Position numbers and translations under genes: made by a program. Below are positions 1 to 12,990 of a stretch of 64,000 nt of DNA, piece after piece. This DNA is from Monodelphis domestica. Taxonomy: Eukaryota > Chordata > Mammalia > Didelphimorphia > Didelphidae. The DNA lies in NCBI RefSeq assembly GCF_027887165.1, contig NC_077230.1:339708322-339772321 (forward strand), written 5' to 3'. The stretch's first letter is position 1. Every line of letters starts with the position of its first letter. The notes under the pieces are model-generated. The model was not told where the DNA came from and did not search any database. It saw only the letters and a list, made by a program, of their open reading frames with translations.

Positions 1-135
1 GCTTTGTATATATTTGCTTCCTTGTCCCTCTCATTATACTGTGAACTCCTTGGGAGCAGGGGCCCTCTTTTGTATCCCTAGCCCTTAGTGCCAATGCCTG
101 GAACATGGTGGACACTTAACAAATACTGACTGATT
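1..135 (+). repeat. L2 LINE 3' tail
   Basis: The stretch has the usual L2 3' layout: an 'actccttgggagcagggg' type segment followed by 'gcctggaacatggtggacacttaac'. The same layout recurs at 590-690, 9840-9950 and 14110-14220. It is non-coding and lies in AAMDC intron 2 if the exon at 1887-2037 is right. Confidence 0.6.
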
Positions 136-289
136 GATAGGGAGGCAAAAGTAGTCTCTCTGGCTAACCAGTTTCCTGCTTGGAGTACTGTTTCTAGAGG
201 AAAATACATTTAGAATCCTAAATAAGGGGATCAAGAAACCATCTCTTTTTGTATCAGGAACATTCCTTTCCAGGTTCCCTCCTACTCTC

Positions 290-690
290 ATATCTTCTCT
301 GAACCATCTCCTGCTCTTTTATACCTCAGGGTCTTTATTCAAGCTGCTCCCATCCCTTCATTGTATTTTTCCCCTTTGAAGTCTAGCTTCAATGCTACCA
401 CCTTCACAAAACCTTCCCTAATCACAATAGAGTTCTTGAGCCCAGGACATAAGCTTCCTTCTTGGATCTCAAATAGCTCTTTGTTTTACACCTGTCTATG
501 CATACCATAACATCTCTCCTAAATTGTCTATTTTTCAATGTACACAATGGAACATTGTGTCCTTTATCTCCCTATTAGATTATAAACTATAGGAGATCAG
601 GGGTTATGTATTTTGTAAATGACATTATAGCTTTTTCAATATCAAGTATAGGGTCTTTCCACAGTAGGTACTTGATAAGTATTTGTTAAA
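290..690 (+). repeat. L2 LINE fragment, 3' end
   Basis: This segment reads like the L2 ORF2 3' end and tail, with 'aaaccttccctaatcac', then 'attagattataaactat' and 'cagtaggtacttgataag'. It is diverged and has no open frame. It ends where the LTR at 693 begins. Confidence 0.55.
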
Positions 691-692
691 GG

Positions 693-1379
693 TGTGAAGA
701 TAGGATTAACTCTCCCCTTGTCTACTTTTAAATTTAATCAACCAAAAGCAAGACACCCCTACTTCACATTAAGTAGGGGAGGTTCACAAACCACTTGCTA
801 AAGTGGTTTACACCCACAGATCCCCTGGTTACCATTAAGCAAATTTAAAGACTACAATTTGTCACCATAAAGTGGAGGAAGGGACAGGAAATGATGTAAA
901 AAAGGTCTTTAAAAAGGGTCTAAACTTCATGTGAGAAAGTCTTCCCAAGGTCTTTGAGCTCTTGAAGGATCTTGGACTGGGATGGCAAGGTGGAGCTATG
1001 ACTTGAGTGAGTGAAAAGCTGACTCCTTTCCTGGATTCTGGCGAGATTAGTTCCCAGAGAGGCCTCTCTTCTTTAAGGAGGCTTTGTGAGGGAAACTCTT
1101 GTTATATTCACCACAAGCCCTCCAGCTGAGGGTCCTCTGGCTGAGGGCTAATTAGTCCTGACTGGGTTGAGCCAGGGGCCAGAGGGGCCAGAGAAAATAC
1201 TTAGTGTGTTCGATTAGATATCTTACTCTACCCTTTTTCATATTTCCCTACTTTCACTCTTCCTCTCTTTTTGTAAATAAAACTGATAAAAGTCATTTTG
1301 ACTTGAGCTGTATTAATTATTTTTTAATCAGCAACCATATTCTCTTATATTTAGTCCAGCCATAAATTTAATCCCTACA
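693..1379 (+). mobile_element. Solo LTR of an endogenous retrovirus
   Basis: The segment begins TGTGAAG and ends CCCTACA, the TG...CA ends expected of an LTR. Near its 3' third it has 'ttttgtaaataaaactgataaaag', a polyadenylation-type AATAAA, followed by a short U5-like part. No internal ERV sequence adjoins it. I could not see a convincing target-site duplication, so the ends are approximate. Confidence 0.55.
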
Positions 1380-1877
1380 AAGAAATAAGTGGTAAGAAAT
1401 ATCCATAAATTGGACAGACCTAACTAAAGAACTGCCACTACTGGCCCAAAGTGCTCAAACTCCAAAAAGTTGATGTATTAGTACCTACTAAAGAAGTGGA
1501 ATTGTTTCTATAATAAAGTGCTGGAGTAAAGGACAGTCTTTGCTTTTTTATCACACCAAATTACTCCACTCAGCTTCTATGACAATGAAAAATAAGTTTA
1601 AACTTACTTCTACTTGCCTTATTCACTCACATGAGAGGAATGCAATCATATCTGCAGTTAGGAAAATGCACTGGACTCAACATAAATACTAGTAGTTATT
1701 ATACCTGTTACTTGCAGTTATGAAATACCATGTGATTACATTTATTACAAAGTATTGCACTAAATAAAGATAGAGTGATTATGACTAGATGGATGAGGAA
1801 TCCTAGGAGTTGGATACCTCTAGTATGAAAGATATCAAAGCTATGGCTAATTAAGGAATAATGGAAACCAAAGGTCA

Positions 1878-2037
<160 letters not shown>

Positions 2038-2114
2038 CTGAAACAAAGGAGGTCATATATGTAGTCAGTTTAAGCATATCCAAGGGAATAAACAGATTAC
2101 CACATATGATTTCA

Positions 2115-2185
2115 CAGTAGGTATCATAGGATTATAAAGTTGAAAAGGATCTTAGACTACCACCTCATTTTACAAATTAGGTATG
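2115..2185 (+). repeat. MIR/THER-like SINE fragment
   Basis: The string 'aaaggatcttagactaccacctcattttacaaattaggtatg' resembles the 'agaggtcatct...ctcattttacagatgagg' portion of ancient mammalian CORE-SINEs. Only about 70 bp is recognisable. Confidence 0.4.
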
Positions 2186-5100
2186 TGAATTGTTTAACTT
2201 TTTTTTATTTTATTTTTTAAAATTTTATTTAATTAGATGATTCAGAATATTTTACCCTGGTTACAAGACTCATGTTTATTCCCTCCCCTCCCTCAACTAC
2301 CCTCCTGTATCTGATGCACAATTCCACTGAGTTTAACATATATCATTGATCAAGACCTAGTTCCATATTATTAATATTTGCACTAGGGTGATCTTTTAGA
2401 GTCTACATCCCCAATCATATCCCCATTGACTCATGTGATCAAGCAGTTGTTTTCCTTCTGTGTTTCTACTCCCACAGTTCTTCCTCTGAGTGTGGATAGC
2501 GTTCTTTCTCAGAAGTCCCCCCGAATAGTTCTGGATCATTGCATTGCTATTAGTAGAGAAGTCCATTACATTTTATTTTACCACAGTGTATCACTCTCTG
2601 TATACATTGTTCTCCTGGTTCTGTTCCTTTCACTCTGCATCAATTCCTAGAGGTTGTTCCAGTTCCCATGGAATTTCTCCACTTTATTATTCCTTTGACC
2701 ACAATTCCATCATCAGCAAATACCACAATTTGTTCAGCCATTCCCCAATCAGAGGGCATCCCCTCATTTTCCAATTTTTTGCCACCACAAACAGTTCAGC
2801 TATGAATATTCTCATACATGTCTTTTTCCTTATTATCTCTTTAGGGTACAAACCCAGCAGTGCTATAGCTGGATCAAAGGGCAGACAGTCTTTTAGTGCC
2901 CTTTGGGCATAGTTCCAAATTGCTTTCCAGAATGGTTCAATCAATGCACAACTCCACCAGCAATGCATGAATGTCCCAATTTTGCCACATCCCCTCCTTA
3001 CTTCCTTTTGCTGTCATGTTAGTCAATCTGCTAGGTGTGAGGTGATACCTCAGAGCTGTTTTGATTTGCATTTCTCTGATTATAAGAGATTTAGAACACT
3101 TTTTCATGTGCTTATTAATAGTTTTGATTTCTTTATCTGAAAATTGCCTATTTATGTCCCTTGCCCATTTATCAGTTGGGGAATGGCTTGATTTTTGTAC
3201 AACTGATTTAGTTCCTTATAAATTTGAATGATCAGACCTTTGTCAAAGGTGTTTGTCATGAAGATTGTTTCCCAATTTGTTGCTTGCCTTCTCATTTTGA
3301 TTGCACTGGTTTTGTTTGTACAAAACCTTTTTAATTTAATGTAAATGTAATCAACATTTAATTTAATGTAAAATGTAATCAAAATTATTTATTTTGCATT
3401 TTGTAGTTTTTTCTAACTCTTTCTTAGTCTTAAAATCTTTCCTAAAGATATGACAGGTATACTATTCTGTGTTCACCTAATTTACTTATAGTTTCCTTTT
3501 TTATGTTCAAGTTATTCACCCATTCTGAATTTATCTTGCTGTAGGGAGTGAGATGTTGATCTAAACTGAATCACTCCCATACTTTTTTCCATTTTTCCCA
3601 GCAGTTTTTTTCAAATAGTGGACTTTTGGGTTTATCACAGACTATCTTGCTAAGGTCCCTTACCCCAAGTCTATTCCACTGATCCTCCCTTCTGTCTCTT
3701 AGCCAGTACCATATTGTTTTGATGACCACTGCTTTATAGTAAAGTTTAAGATCTGGTACTGCTAGGCTACTATGATTTACTACTGATGGTTTATGTTAGT
3801 TTATTTTGTCTCCTACAACTTTTCTAAAGTTATTATTTCCACTAGCTTCTTAGTTGATTCTCTAGGATTCCTTAAGTAAACCATCATATCATCTGCAAAG
3901 AGTGATAGCTTGGTCTCCTCATTATTTTAATGCCTTCAATTTCTTTTTCTTCTCTAATTGCAGCAATTTCTAGTACAATGTTAAATAATAAAGGTGATAA
4001 TGGGCATCCTTTTTCACTCCTGATCTTATTGGGAATGCTTCTAATTTATCCCCATTGCAGATGATGCTTGCTGATGGTTTTAGAAATATATTGTTTATTA
4101 ATTTTAGAAAAGGCCCATCTATTCCTATACTTCCTAGTGTTTTCAATAGGAATGAATGTATTTTGTCAAATACTTTTTATGCATCTATTGAGATAATCAT
4201 GTGATTTTTGTTGGTTTGCTTGTTGATATGGTCAATTATGTGAATGGTTTTCCTAATATTGAACCATCCTTCCATTTCTGGTATGAATCCTACCTGATCA
4301 CAATGAATAACCCTCATGATCACTTGCTGGAGTCTTTTTGCTAGTATTCTATTTAAGATTTTCTCATCTATGTTCATTAAGGAGATTGGTCTATAGTTTT
4401 CTTTCTCTGTTCTAGATCTACTGGGCTTTGGAATCAGTACTATATTTGTGTCATAAAAGGAATTTGGTAGAACTCCTTCTTTGCTTATTATGTCAAATAG
4501 TTTGTATAGTACTGGGATTAATTGTTCTTTGAATGTTTGATAGAATTCACTTATGAATCCATCAGACTTTGGGGATTATTTCTTAGGGAGTTCTTTGATA
4601 GCGTGTTCAATTTCTTTTTCTGATATGGGGTTATTTAAGTATTCTATTTCTTCTTCTGTTAATCTAGGCAATTTATATTTTTGTAAATATTCATCCATAT
4701 CACCTAGATTGGCATATTTATTGCCATATAATAGGGTAACATCGTTTGAAATGATTGCCTTAATTTCCTCGTCAGCAGAGGTGAGGTCTCCCTTTTCATC
4801 ATGGATACTGTTAATTTGATTTTCTTCATTCCTCTTTTTTATTAGATTGACCAGTACTTTGTCTATTTTATTTGCTTTTTCAAAGTACCAGTTTCTAGTC
4901 TTTTTTATTAATTCAATAGTTCTTTTACTTTCAATTTTATTAATTTCTCCTTTTATTTTTAGGATTTCTAATTTAGTTTACATCTGGGGATTTTTAATTT
5001 GTTCACTTTCTAGTTTTTTAATTTGCATGCCCAATTCTTTGACTTCTGTCCTCTCTAATTTAATATATGAATTCAAGGATATAAATTTTCCCCATAGTAC

Positions 5101-6595
5101 TGCTATCACTGCATCCCATAGATTTTGAAAGGATGTCTCATTGTCATTGTCTTCAATGAAATTATTAATTGTTTCTATGATTTGTTCTTTAACGAACTGA
5201 TTTTGGGGAATCATAGTATTTAATTTCTTTTTTTTTTTTGGTTGATTTATCTAGATCTGATAGAGAAAAGTTCAGATCTTCCAGTAGTATAGTTTTACAA
5301 TATATTTCATCCTTAAGCTGCACTAGTTTCTCCTTTAGTAATTTGGATGCTATACTATTTTGGTGCATACTGATATTTCCTCATTTTCTATACTGCCTTC
5401 TATCAGGATGTAATTACCTTCCCTATATCTTTTAATCAGATCTATTTTTACTTTGGCTTTGTCAGATATCATGATTGAGACTTCTGCCTTCTTTTTCTCA
5501 GTTGATTCCCAATAGTTTTATACCTTTACCCTGTGTGTATCTACCTGCCTCATATGTATTTTTTTGTAGACAACATATGGCAGGACTTGGGTTTCTAATC
5601 CACTCTGCTATTTGCTACCATTTTATGGGTGAATTCATCCCATTCACATTCAGAGTTATGATTACCACTTCTGTATCCTCCAACATTTTTATTTCCTTTC
5701 CTAGTCTTGCCCTTTCTTCTTTCACTATTTTCTTCTATACCAGTGGTTTGCTTTTAATCAGTCCCCCTAATCCCCACCCTTATTTTATTTCCCTTTCTTC
5801 CCCCTCCATTTTTATTCCCCTCTTATTTTTTTAGGGTCTATTAAATTCCCTCCCTCCCCTCTTTCCCTCCCTTTTTGTACTCCCGCCCCACTCCACCCTC
5901 CCCCTTGATTTTTCCCTCTCAACTTCCCTATAGGATAAGATAGAATCTGATACCCCAATTGATCTAGATGCTCTTCCCTCTTGGAACTGATTCCACTAAG
6001 AATAAGGTTTGAGTATTACCTTTTAACACTCTCTTCCTCTACTTCTTATAGTTGTATTCTTCCCCTCCTACTCCCATGTGCTTTTTTGTGTAGTATAGAT
6101 TATCCTAATTTTCTTATTCCTTCAAGGTTCTCTTGGTGTTATGTTCCCCCCTTCTTTCTTTCTTCTTCTTTTTTTATATATGATTTTAAACCACTTAGTA
6201 CCCCAATCTCTATGGATAATTCTTCTAAGCACTATAAGAGTGAATACAACTTTTGAAATTTACAGATAACATTTTTCCATATAGGAATATAAATAATTTG
6301 GCCTTACTGAGGCCATTAAAGAAAAGGGAAAAAAGACCCCTCTCCTTCTTATTACCTTTTCATGTTTCTCTTGGTTTTTGTATTTTGATGTCAAATTTCC
6401 TATTTAGTTCTGGTCTTTTTTTTTTTTAACAAATATTTAGAACTCTTCTATTTTGTTAAATGCCCATACTTTCCCCTGGAAGTATATAGTCAGTTTTTAT
6501 GGGTAGGTGATCCTTGGTTGTAGACCCAATTCTCTTGCTTCTCTGAATATCATATTCCAAGCCTTATAGTCTTTTAGTGCGGAGGCTGCCAGATC

Positions 6596-7320
6596 CTATG
6601 TAATCCTGATTGGTGCTCCTTGATATCCGAATTTTCTCTTTCTAGCTTCTTGTAATATTTTCTCCTTAGCTTGGAAGCTCTTGAATTTGGCAATTGCATT
6701 CCTAGGGGCTGTCTTTTGAGGACTTAGTGTAGCGAGTGATCTATGCACTCCTTCAATGTCTATTTTGTCCTCTTGTTGTAGAACCTCAGGGCAGTTTTCT
6801 AGGATAATTTCTTGTAGTATGGTGTCAAAGTTTCTGTTTGTTTCCAGGTTTTCAGGTAGGTCTATGATTCTCAAATTGTCTCTCCAAGATCTGGTTTCCA
6901 GGTCAACCACACTCTCAATGAGATATTTTATCTTGCCTTCTAATCTGTCATTCTTTTGACCTTGCTTTATTAGTTCTTATTGTCTTGTGAAATCATTGGC
7001 TTCTACTTGCCTAATTCTAGTTTTTAATGACTAGTTTTCAGCTAAGATCTTTTGATTTTCCTTTTTGGTTTGATTGATCCTGCTTTTCATGGCTTTCAGC
7101 AGGTCATTTCTGGTCTTTAATTTGCTTATTATTTCATTTGATTTCTGGGCTTCAATTTCCAAGTAGGAGATCCTGTCTTTTAAACTGTTATTTTCTTTTT
7201 AACTATTTCCCACTTTTCTTGCCACATCTCTTCCATTTTTCTCACAATCTCAGATTTAAAGTCTTCAAGAACTTGTGACCAATTTCCTTTTTTTTTTAAG
7301 GTTTGGGTGTGTTTAATTAT
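6596..7320 (-). pseudogene. L1 ORF1 remnant
   Basis: The open part at 6596-6910 contains NLRIIDLPENLE and a basic C-terminal segment EKILQEARKRK, matching the RNA-binding and C-terminal domains of L1 ORF1p. Upstream, 6911-7320 continues the ORF1 coiled-coil region in broken frames. It belongs to the L1 at 2200-7805. Confidence 0.7.
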
Positions 7321-7380
7321 TTGTCATCTGCTGTCTCTTCTTTAGTCTGGGTTTTTTCTGCATAAAAATTATCAAGGGTT

Positions 7381-7511
7381 ACAGTGGAATTGTGCGCCGG
7401 CTATGGGAGAAGTGGTGGGAGGGGGACGGGGAGAGGAAAAGATAATGACCATTGTTTCCAATGAATAATGTTTGTAAATAACCAAATAAAATAATGTTTA
7501 AAAAAATAAAA
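7381..7511 (+). mobile_element. Short 5'-truncated L1 3' end nested in an L1
   Basis: About 130 bp resembling the marsupial L1 3'UTR ('cagtggaattgtgc...ggctatgggag', then 'ataatgttt' and an A-rich tail) sits in the opposite orientation within the L1 at 2200-7805. Flanking copies aaaattatcaagggtt (7365-7380) and aaaattataaagggtt (7512-7527) differ at one of 16 positions and are its target-site duplication. Confidence 0.8.
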
Positions 7512-8399
7512 AAAATTATAAAGGGTTAGGGTTTTCTTCTTGTTTGGGGGGGTATTTGTGGATTTTAGTTGCTGGGAGTTGGTGGCCATTGCCTTATTCC
7601 TCCCTGGTCAGATGTCTAAGTGAGGAATGTGGGTGATCTTTGTATTGGGCTCTGGAGAGGTTTTTGCTGTGGAGAGCCATCACATTCCTGCTGTCTGACA
7701 GAGTCACAGTCTGGGGAAATGGGAACTGCAAATCAGTCCCCAGAAAATAAGGCACCCACTGAACCCCCTTCTGTGTGACTTCTCCTTCTAACTTCCCCTA
7801 CTAATGGAATTGTTATGATTATTGTTCTCTCCCCAATACAGAAGAAATAATATGAGAGTAAATACCTATAAAGTTAACATATATATAGATATATCCCACC
7901 TTAATCCTCTCAGATTATTACTGTAAAAGATTAAAACCTAAAGATTATTACCCATTAACTCCCTCCTTTCCCTCTTCATAGAGCTACATTCACTCCCATT
8001 ACAAGCCAGGCAAGCCAAGAACATCAATCAACTTCAAGCCCAGGTCTACAGGACACACTCCACTGATATGTTACATAATAACCAAGCAACCTTGCCAGGT
8101 GTCAGAATCAAGCACAAGAAATATACAACACCCAAAGCTTCCTACTCAAGAAATTTACCATCACTGATTTTCAAAAATGAAATGAAAACAGAAAGAACTA
8201 GGTACAGTTGATAAATATTACATGGTGACTCATTTCAGGTAGACATAAAGGAAAACATCCTAAAAATCAGTGCTATTCCATACCAGAATTGGCTCTCTTG
8301 GATGGTGTTATCTCTGGATATCTTTCAAATAGAAGATAGATGATCACTTAACCAGGGAATTTTTTTTTTGGGGGGGGGGGATTTTGATTTAGGTAGGAT

Positions 8400-8697
8400 G
8401 TCTCTTCCTATTTTAAAATTCTGATTCAGATTTATCTTCCTAATATACAATTCTAACTATATAACTACTTTGCAAAAAAAACCCTAAAAAAACAAAAACC
8501 ACTTCAGTAATTCCCCATTGCTTATACAATAACATATAAATGTTTTAGGATAGCATTTTAGGCCTAACGCTGGTATCTTAGCCTAAGAATTTGTGTCATT
8601 GTGTGTCCCCTACAATTTTCCTCCAATGTACCTTTCCAGCTTTAACAATTTCCTTTCATATATTCTCTCTGGCTTAATGGATCTATTCCTCTTTCCT
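8400..8697 (+). repeat. L2 LINE fragment, left part
   Basis: The text runs 'cttcagtaattccccattgcttatac', 'ttttaggcctaacgctggtatc' and 'tacctttccagctttaac', matching the L2 ORF2 3' region in order. It is interrupted by the LTR at 8698-9595 and resumes at about 9600. Confidence 0.6.
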
Positions 8698-9382
8698 TGT
8701 AAACCTTAAAATTTCTTAGACTTATGAATGTTGGAAATTTCCCCATTTCCAACATTAGGTAGGGAGGGTCCTTCTCCTCCCTACCTAAGACTACTTTAGG
8801 ACAGAAACCTTTTGCTAAACAATGGAAAGGGCTTTGACCTATGCTTAAGCATAGAACAGGAAGTTCTTTGAGTCATGATTGATTTTAGAATTTATACAAT
8901 AGACATACTTGGAATGACAGAACCAGGTCTTGGAACTTCCAATCTCCACCCTACTCAGGGTAACAGGATTTAGGAAGGGCTGCAGCAAAGGATCAAGATT
9001 TAATTATTTGAGAATATGACCTTCAACAGACATGTGCAAAGCCACAGACCTCTGGGCAGTCCTGGGTTAAGCTAGAGCCACCATTGGCACAGGGAAGACA
9101 TGGACAGTGATTGGTAGATGTGAGAACTGAGGGGAGGGAACTTGGATGGTTTCCTTAAAGATAGCGGGGTCTGAGGACTAGGGAGGTTGGAGGGGTTTTG
9201 CTCTGAGAGGTTGTGCTCTGAGAAGCTTGCTCTGAAGGAAGCTGGAGGTGGAGGCCCCTGAGACTGTTTCTCCATTTTGGTCACGTGAGTGATAGGGACT
9301 GATCTCTTTTCTTTGCCTCAGCTATCTAAGGGCTTGGGCCTTTTGGCCCAGCCTAAACAGAGGGGGTATTTAAGCCCTATTC

Positions 9383-9454
<72 letters not shown>

Positions 9455-9595
9455 CCTTTCTTCCTCCTGTTTGTAATTAAACTCCATAAAAGGTTGACTG
9501 CTGACTTGAGTTTTCATTAAGGAATTACATAGCTGAATTCCTTGGCGACCTTAAATTAATATATATCAGTCTTTTAAAGTGATTTCCTTGTCACA
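8698..9595 (+). mobile_element. Solo ERV LTR (family A) with a (TC)n tract
   Basis: The element starts TGTAAACCTTAAAATTTC and ends GTCACA, splitting an L2. It shares with the LTRs at 10576, 11266, 25164 and 51070 the start motif, an 'attggtagatgtga' block, an 'aattaaactccataaaagg' polyadenylation region and a U5 with 'tggcgacc'. Flanks tcct (8694-8697) and acct (9596-9599) fit a decayed 4-bp duplication. A pure TC run occupies 9384-9452. Confidence 0.7.
9384..9452 (+). repeat. (TC)n microsatellite within an LTR
   Basis: About 34 TC units without interruption sit just upstream of the LTR polyadenylation signal. A (GA)n run sits in the equivalent place in the antisense LTR near 51182, so expansion starts from a TC-rich site in the family. 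Confidence 0.95.
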
Positions 9596-9599
9596 ACCT

Positions 9600-9960
9600 T
9601 GATTACATTCCATAGTTTTATGCCTCTGTTCCCTTCATCATGTTCTTCCCTTTGCTTGCAATTCATTCTCTGCATGACTCTCATTTTCTTCAATTAAAAT
9701 ATTATCATTCTTTCAAGGCCTAATTCAAATACCATATCTACAATAAAAACATCTAATCCTCTAGGTCAGAAGTCCTTTCAATTATTCAAATCCCTATAAT
9801 ACCTTGTTTTTATCTCCTTTGTAGTGTACTTACTTGCATATTTATCTTATCTTAAGTAGATTCCTTGTGGACAAGATCTAGGTCTTGCCCCTTAGAACCA
9901 ACCTTGGTGGCTTAAAACTGTAGGTGCTCCACAAATATCTGCTGAATGAACAAATGATTT
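9600..9960 (+). repeat. L2 LINE fragment, right part
   Basis: This continues the L2 split by the LTR at 8698-9595: 'ctctgttcccttcatcatgttcttcc', 'tcaaggcctaattcaaatacc', then the tail 'gtaggtgctccacaaatatctgctgaatgaac'. Confidence 0.6.
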
Positions 9961-10571
9961 GAATGAAATGCTTCCAGAAGGATTTAGCCACTGCAAAATA
10001 ATAGTATTATTTTTTCCTGAAATAGTAAGTATGTTGAGAAATAAAATACCACTGGATTTTCAGGACTTCTAGAAAGAAATGTGAATCTAATGCTTAAAAT
10101 AAACTGTCATCATCTACCTTGTGAATGTAGCAAAATATATGCATGATTACTTGACTAAATCTAGTCATATATAGTGCTTCATTTTATCTTCCTTTTAGCC
10201 CTTCCTCTCTAATCCTTACTTTTAATGTTTTGACCAGTGCTCATGAATGTATATTCTACTTGCCACCCTACTCATTTTTAGAACCATCACCTTCCAGTCC
10301 ATTTTCCCTACCAATGCAAAACTTATTGAATTTCTATGTAACTTCATCCACATTGAAGTCATTCTTTTCTTACAGGTTTACAAAAAAGCTTTTTACGATC
10401 TTGATAATTATAGTCTAAAATCTGATCTTATACAACAAAGCCTTTCATTAGCGTAGTTAACAAAATTCCTCTTGTTTCTTTCTGTAAATGGAGGAATGGC
10501 CATTGTGTCTCCAGACCTGGGAACATATACATTTGGTGAACCAGCTTCTAGAAATGTCAGATGAAGGGTCT
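9961..10571. other. Intronic sequence without a recognised feature
   Basis: This part of AAMDC intron 1 is AT-rich. I see no convincing exon. The short overlapping open frames at 10230-10456 carry no recognisable motif and have no splice context. Confidence 0.4.
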
Positions 10572-10575
10572 GGTC

Positions 10576-12509
10576 TGTGAATCTTAAAATTTCTCAGACT
10601 CTACCTTGGAACATTATCTTAAGGTTATGGTTAAGGCCATTCCCCATTTAAACAATGGAGGTACTTGGTCAGGAATGTATTGGGAACTCTAACATTACTC
10701 CACCCATACTTAGGCATACTTTAGGGGAAGATAAAGTTGTAAACTCCTTACTGAACAATGAAAAAGTACTTAACCCATATTTATAGTGAGGCAAAAGCCC
10801 TTAAGCTAGGTCTATTTTTAGATCTAATACAAAAAGGGTGCTAAGTACCTATGAAGGTCAAATTAATCACTAAAAGGTCAGGCAACTTGCAAGAGGCAAG
10901 CTTAACAAAGAGGTGTGAAATACTCAGAAGATATAATCTACCCAGAGAAGGTGAGAACTAAAAACTAAGAATGGGCTGTCCTAGGAAAAACGTCTACTGT
11001 GATTGGTAGACATGAAAATTTAGGGGAGGTGACACAAGAGAAATTTCTCTTTAAAAGGAGCTGTCTGAATCAGTTCAAGGTTGTTCAATTTAATTCAGCT
11101 TTGGAAGCTGAATTGGAGGTCAGGAGTCAGAGGAGGCTGCTGGGTCTCTGAACACTAGAGTTTTGTTTGGAAAGATCTTGTGGTGAGTGATTTAAGACTG
11201 ACTTAGTTTCTCTCTTAAAGAGAAAGCCCTAGCCTTTTCCTACTATTTCCTCTTACTCTGTCTCTTGTAAACCTTAAAATTTCCCAGACCCTACTTTATA
11301 AGATTGGATTAAGACCATTCCCCATTTGGGCAGTGAACTCTACTTAAAGCAGGAATGTGAGAATTCTACTTTACCTACTTGGGTCTGCCCTAGGGGAAGA
11401 TAAAGTTGTAAACTCTTTTCTGAACAATGAAAAGTACTTAAACCCATATTTTTCTTAAGCTAAGTACCTATAAAGGTCAAGCAACTTGTGAATTTACAAG
11501 GAACAAAGAACTGGAAAACGTACTCAGAGCTTTCCTGGTGTGAATTACTCAAAAATCCACACCTTCTTAGGTGTGGACTAAGAATGGGAGGTCCTTTAGA
11601 AACATCTACAGTGATTGGTAGATGTAAGGACTTAGGGGAGGTGACAGAGGAAATTTTGCCCTTAAAAATAAGAGCTCAGAGAAGAGCAAAAGATCTCGAT
11701 TTCTGACTCTCATTCTGAAGAGCTCCTTGAGGAGCTCCTCTGAGGGGCTCTGTCCCTCTGGGGTAGGAGCTCTGGAGGCTCTTGAGAGAGGCCCTTTGAA
11801 ACAATCTCTGGCTGGAAGACTCTATGAGAATTCATTCTGAAACATTCAGATTGGAGAGACTCATTCTGAGGAGACTGGTTCTGAAACATTCAGATGGAGG
11901 AGGGAGCTGGTGAAAGCAGCTGAGATGCTGCTGGCCTGGTGTCATTAGAAATCCTTACTTAGGCATATCTTATGGTGAGTTATAAAAAACTGACTGATTT
12001 CTTTTTTAAGACTCAGGTCTAGGCCATATTGGCTTGAGGCCCTTCATACTTATTCCTTTTTTACTCTCTCTCTTTTTCTTTGATTACTCATTGTATTGTT
12101 AATTAAAATCTCTATAAAACCCAATTGACTTGGGTAATTGAATAATTGGGAATATTTCCCTGGTGACCACCTTATATTTGATTTTAAACCCAAGACACTG
12201 TAGTGAAACATATTTCTGCGGTCAAATTTACTCACCCTCTCTTATATCTATCACAATTTATATCTTCCACTATTTTAATCACTACAGTTTAAGACCTCAA
12301 CCATTTTAAATCTCACACTCTTTCCCTTTCCTTAATTCCTTCATTTATATTAATTAAAATCTCCATAAAACCCAGCTGACTTGGGTATTTCATATTTGAG
12401 AATTTTTCCCATGGAGACCACTTATTTTTGATATAAAATCAAGATGCTAAAAATTATCTTTACAGTTTGGGCAATTCACAGTCTTGAAACCCATATTTTC
12501 GTGGTCACA
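10576..12509 (+). mobile_element. ERV LTR (family A) split by another LTR of the same family
   Basis: The outer LTR occupies 10576-11265 and 12318-12509. It starts TGTGAATCTTAAAATTTC and ends GGTCACA, with the 4-bp flanks ggtc (10572-10575) and ggtc (12510-12513) as target duplication. The right piece carries 'attaaaatctccataaaacccagc' and 'cccatggagaccac', matching the U5 of the antisense copy at 25164-25985. The interruption at 11266-12317 is a separate insertion. Confidence 0.75.
11266..12317 (+). mobile_element. ERV LTR (family A) inserted inside a related LTR
   Basis: The segment starts TGTAAACCTTAAAATTTCCC and ends CTCACA, flanked by ctct (11262-11265) and ctct (12318-12321), a 4-bp target duplication. 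Internal landmarks are 'ggggaagataaagttgtaaactc', 'gtgattggtagatgtaagga' and 'attaaaatctctataaaaccc'. The whole is about 1.05 kb. Confidence 0.78.
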
Positions 12510-12513
12510 GGTC

Positions 12514-12990
12514 CACCACTTCAAAGCATAAGGTCCACTTATTGTATGGAGAATGAAAACCTTTTGTCTGTCTGTTGAGCAGGAATGGAATGTACAAAAA
12601 AAGTTACTAACAGGCTAAAGCAATCCCTGGGAGCTTTGAGTGAGAAGTATGAATTTCTGGGGACCTCTGGGGAGAAGTGGGTTACTAGGAAGCCATGACA
12701 GCACAAGGGAGGCTCTTTATCTGTCTAAATTGAATCTCTTCTTTCTTACTCTGAGGTGGAGTATTTTGGCTGCAAATTTGTGACCTCTGAATGATTGGGA
12801 GATAGTGAAATGTTAGAGACCAGAAACTGGAGCCAGTACCAGTTTGCCTATTCCCTCATTAACTTAGTAGGTGAAATGCTTTTTCTTCATTAATGGAGCA
12901 TTTGGAAGAGAACTTAGAAGAGTAAATTCTTTATAAAAACTGCTTTTTGTTTCAGCCTATTCTCCTACCCAGGGACTGAGATGGTGGAAG
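12514..12990. other. Intronic sequence without a recognised feature
   Basis: This part of AAMDC intron 1 adjoins an LTR end. It could be unique sequence or residual ERV-derived sequence. No coding motif or repeat family is recognised. Confidence 0.35.

Larger units (their letters stand above)
2200..7805 (-). mobile_element. Nearly full-length, degenerate L1 LINE
   Basis: On the minus strand the order is 5' region (about 7530-7805), ORF1 (open piece 6596-6910), ORF2 endonuclease (about 5215-6250), ORF2 middle (4978-5214), reverse transcriptase (around 4177-4377, with the L1-type [14 protein letters not shown] motif) and the C-terminal part (2687-2968, CWWSC...PFDPAIALLGLYPKE). A 3' A-rich tail appears as the T-rich run at 2200-2230. 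Stops and frameshifts break both ORFs, so it is inactive. Flanks gaattgttta (2188) and ggaattgttatg (7806) may be remnants of a target duplication. It lies in AAMDC intron 1 in the gene's own orientation. Confidence 0.88.

Noticed and set aside
9289..9480. Serine/leucine-repeat open frame
   Set aside because: It is the translation of the (TC)n microsatellite.
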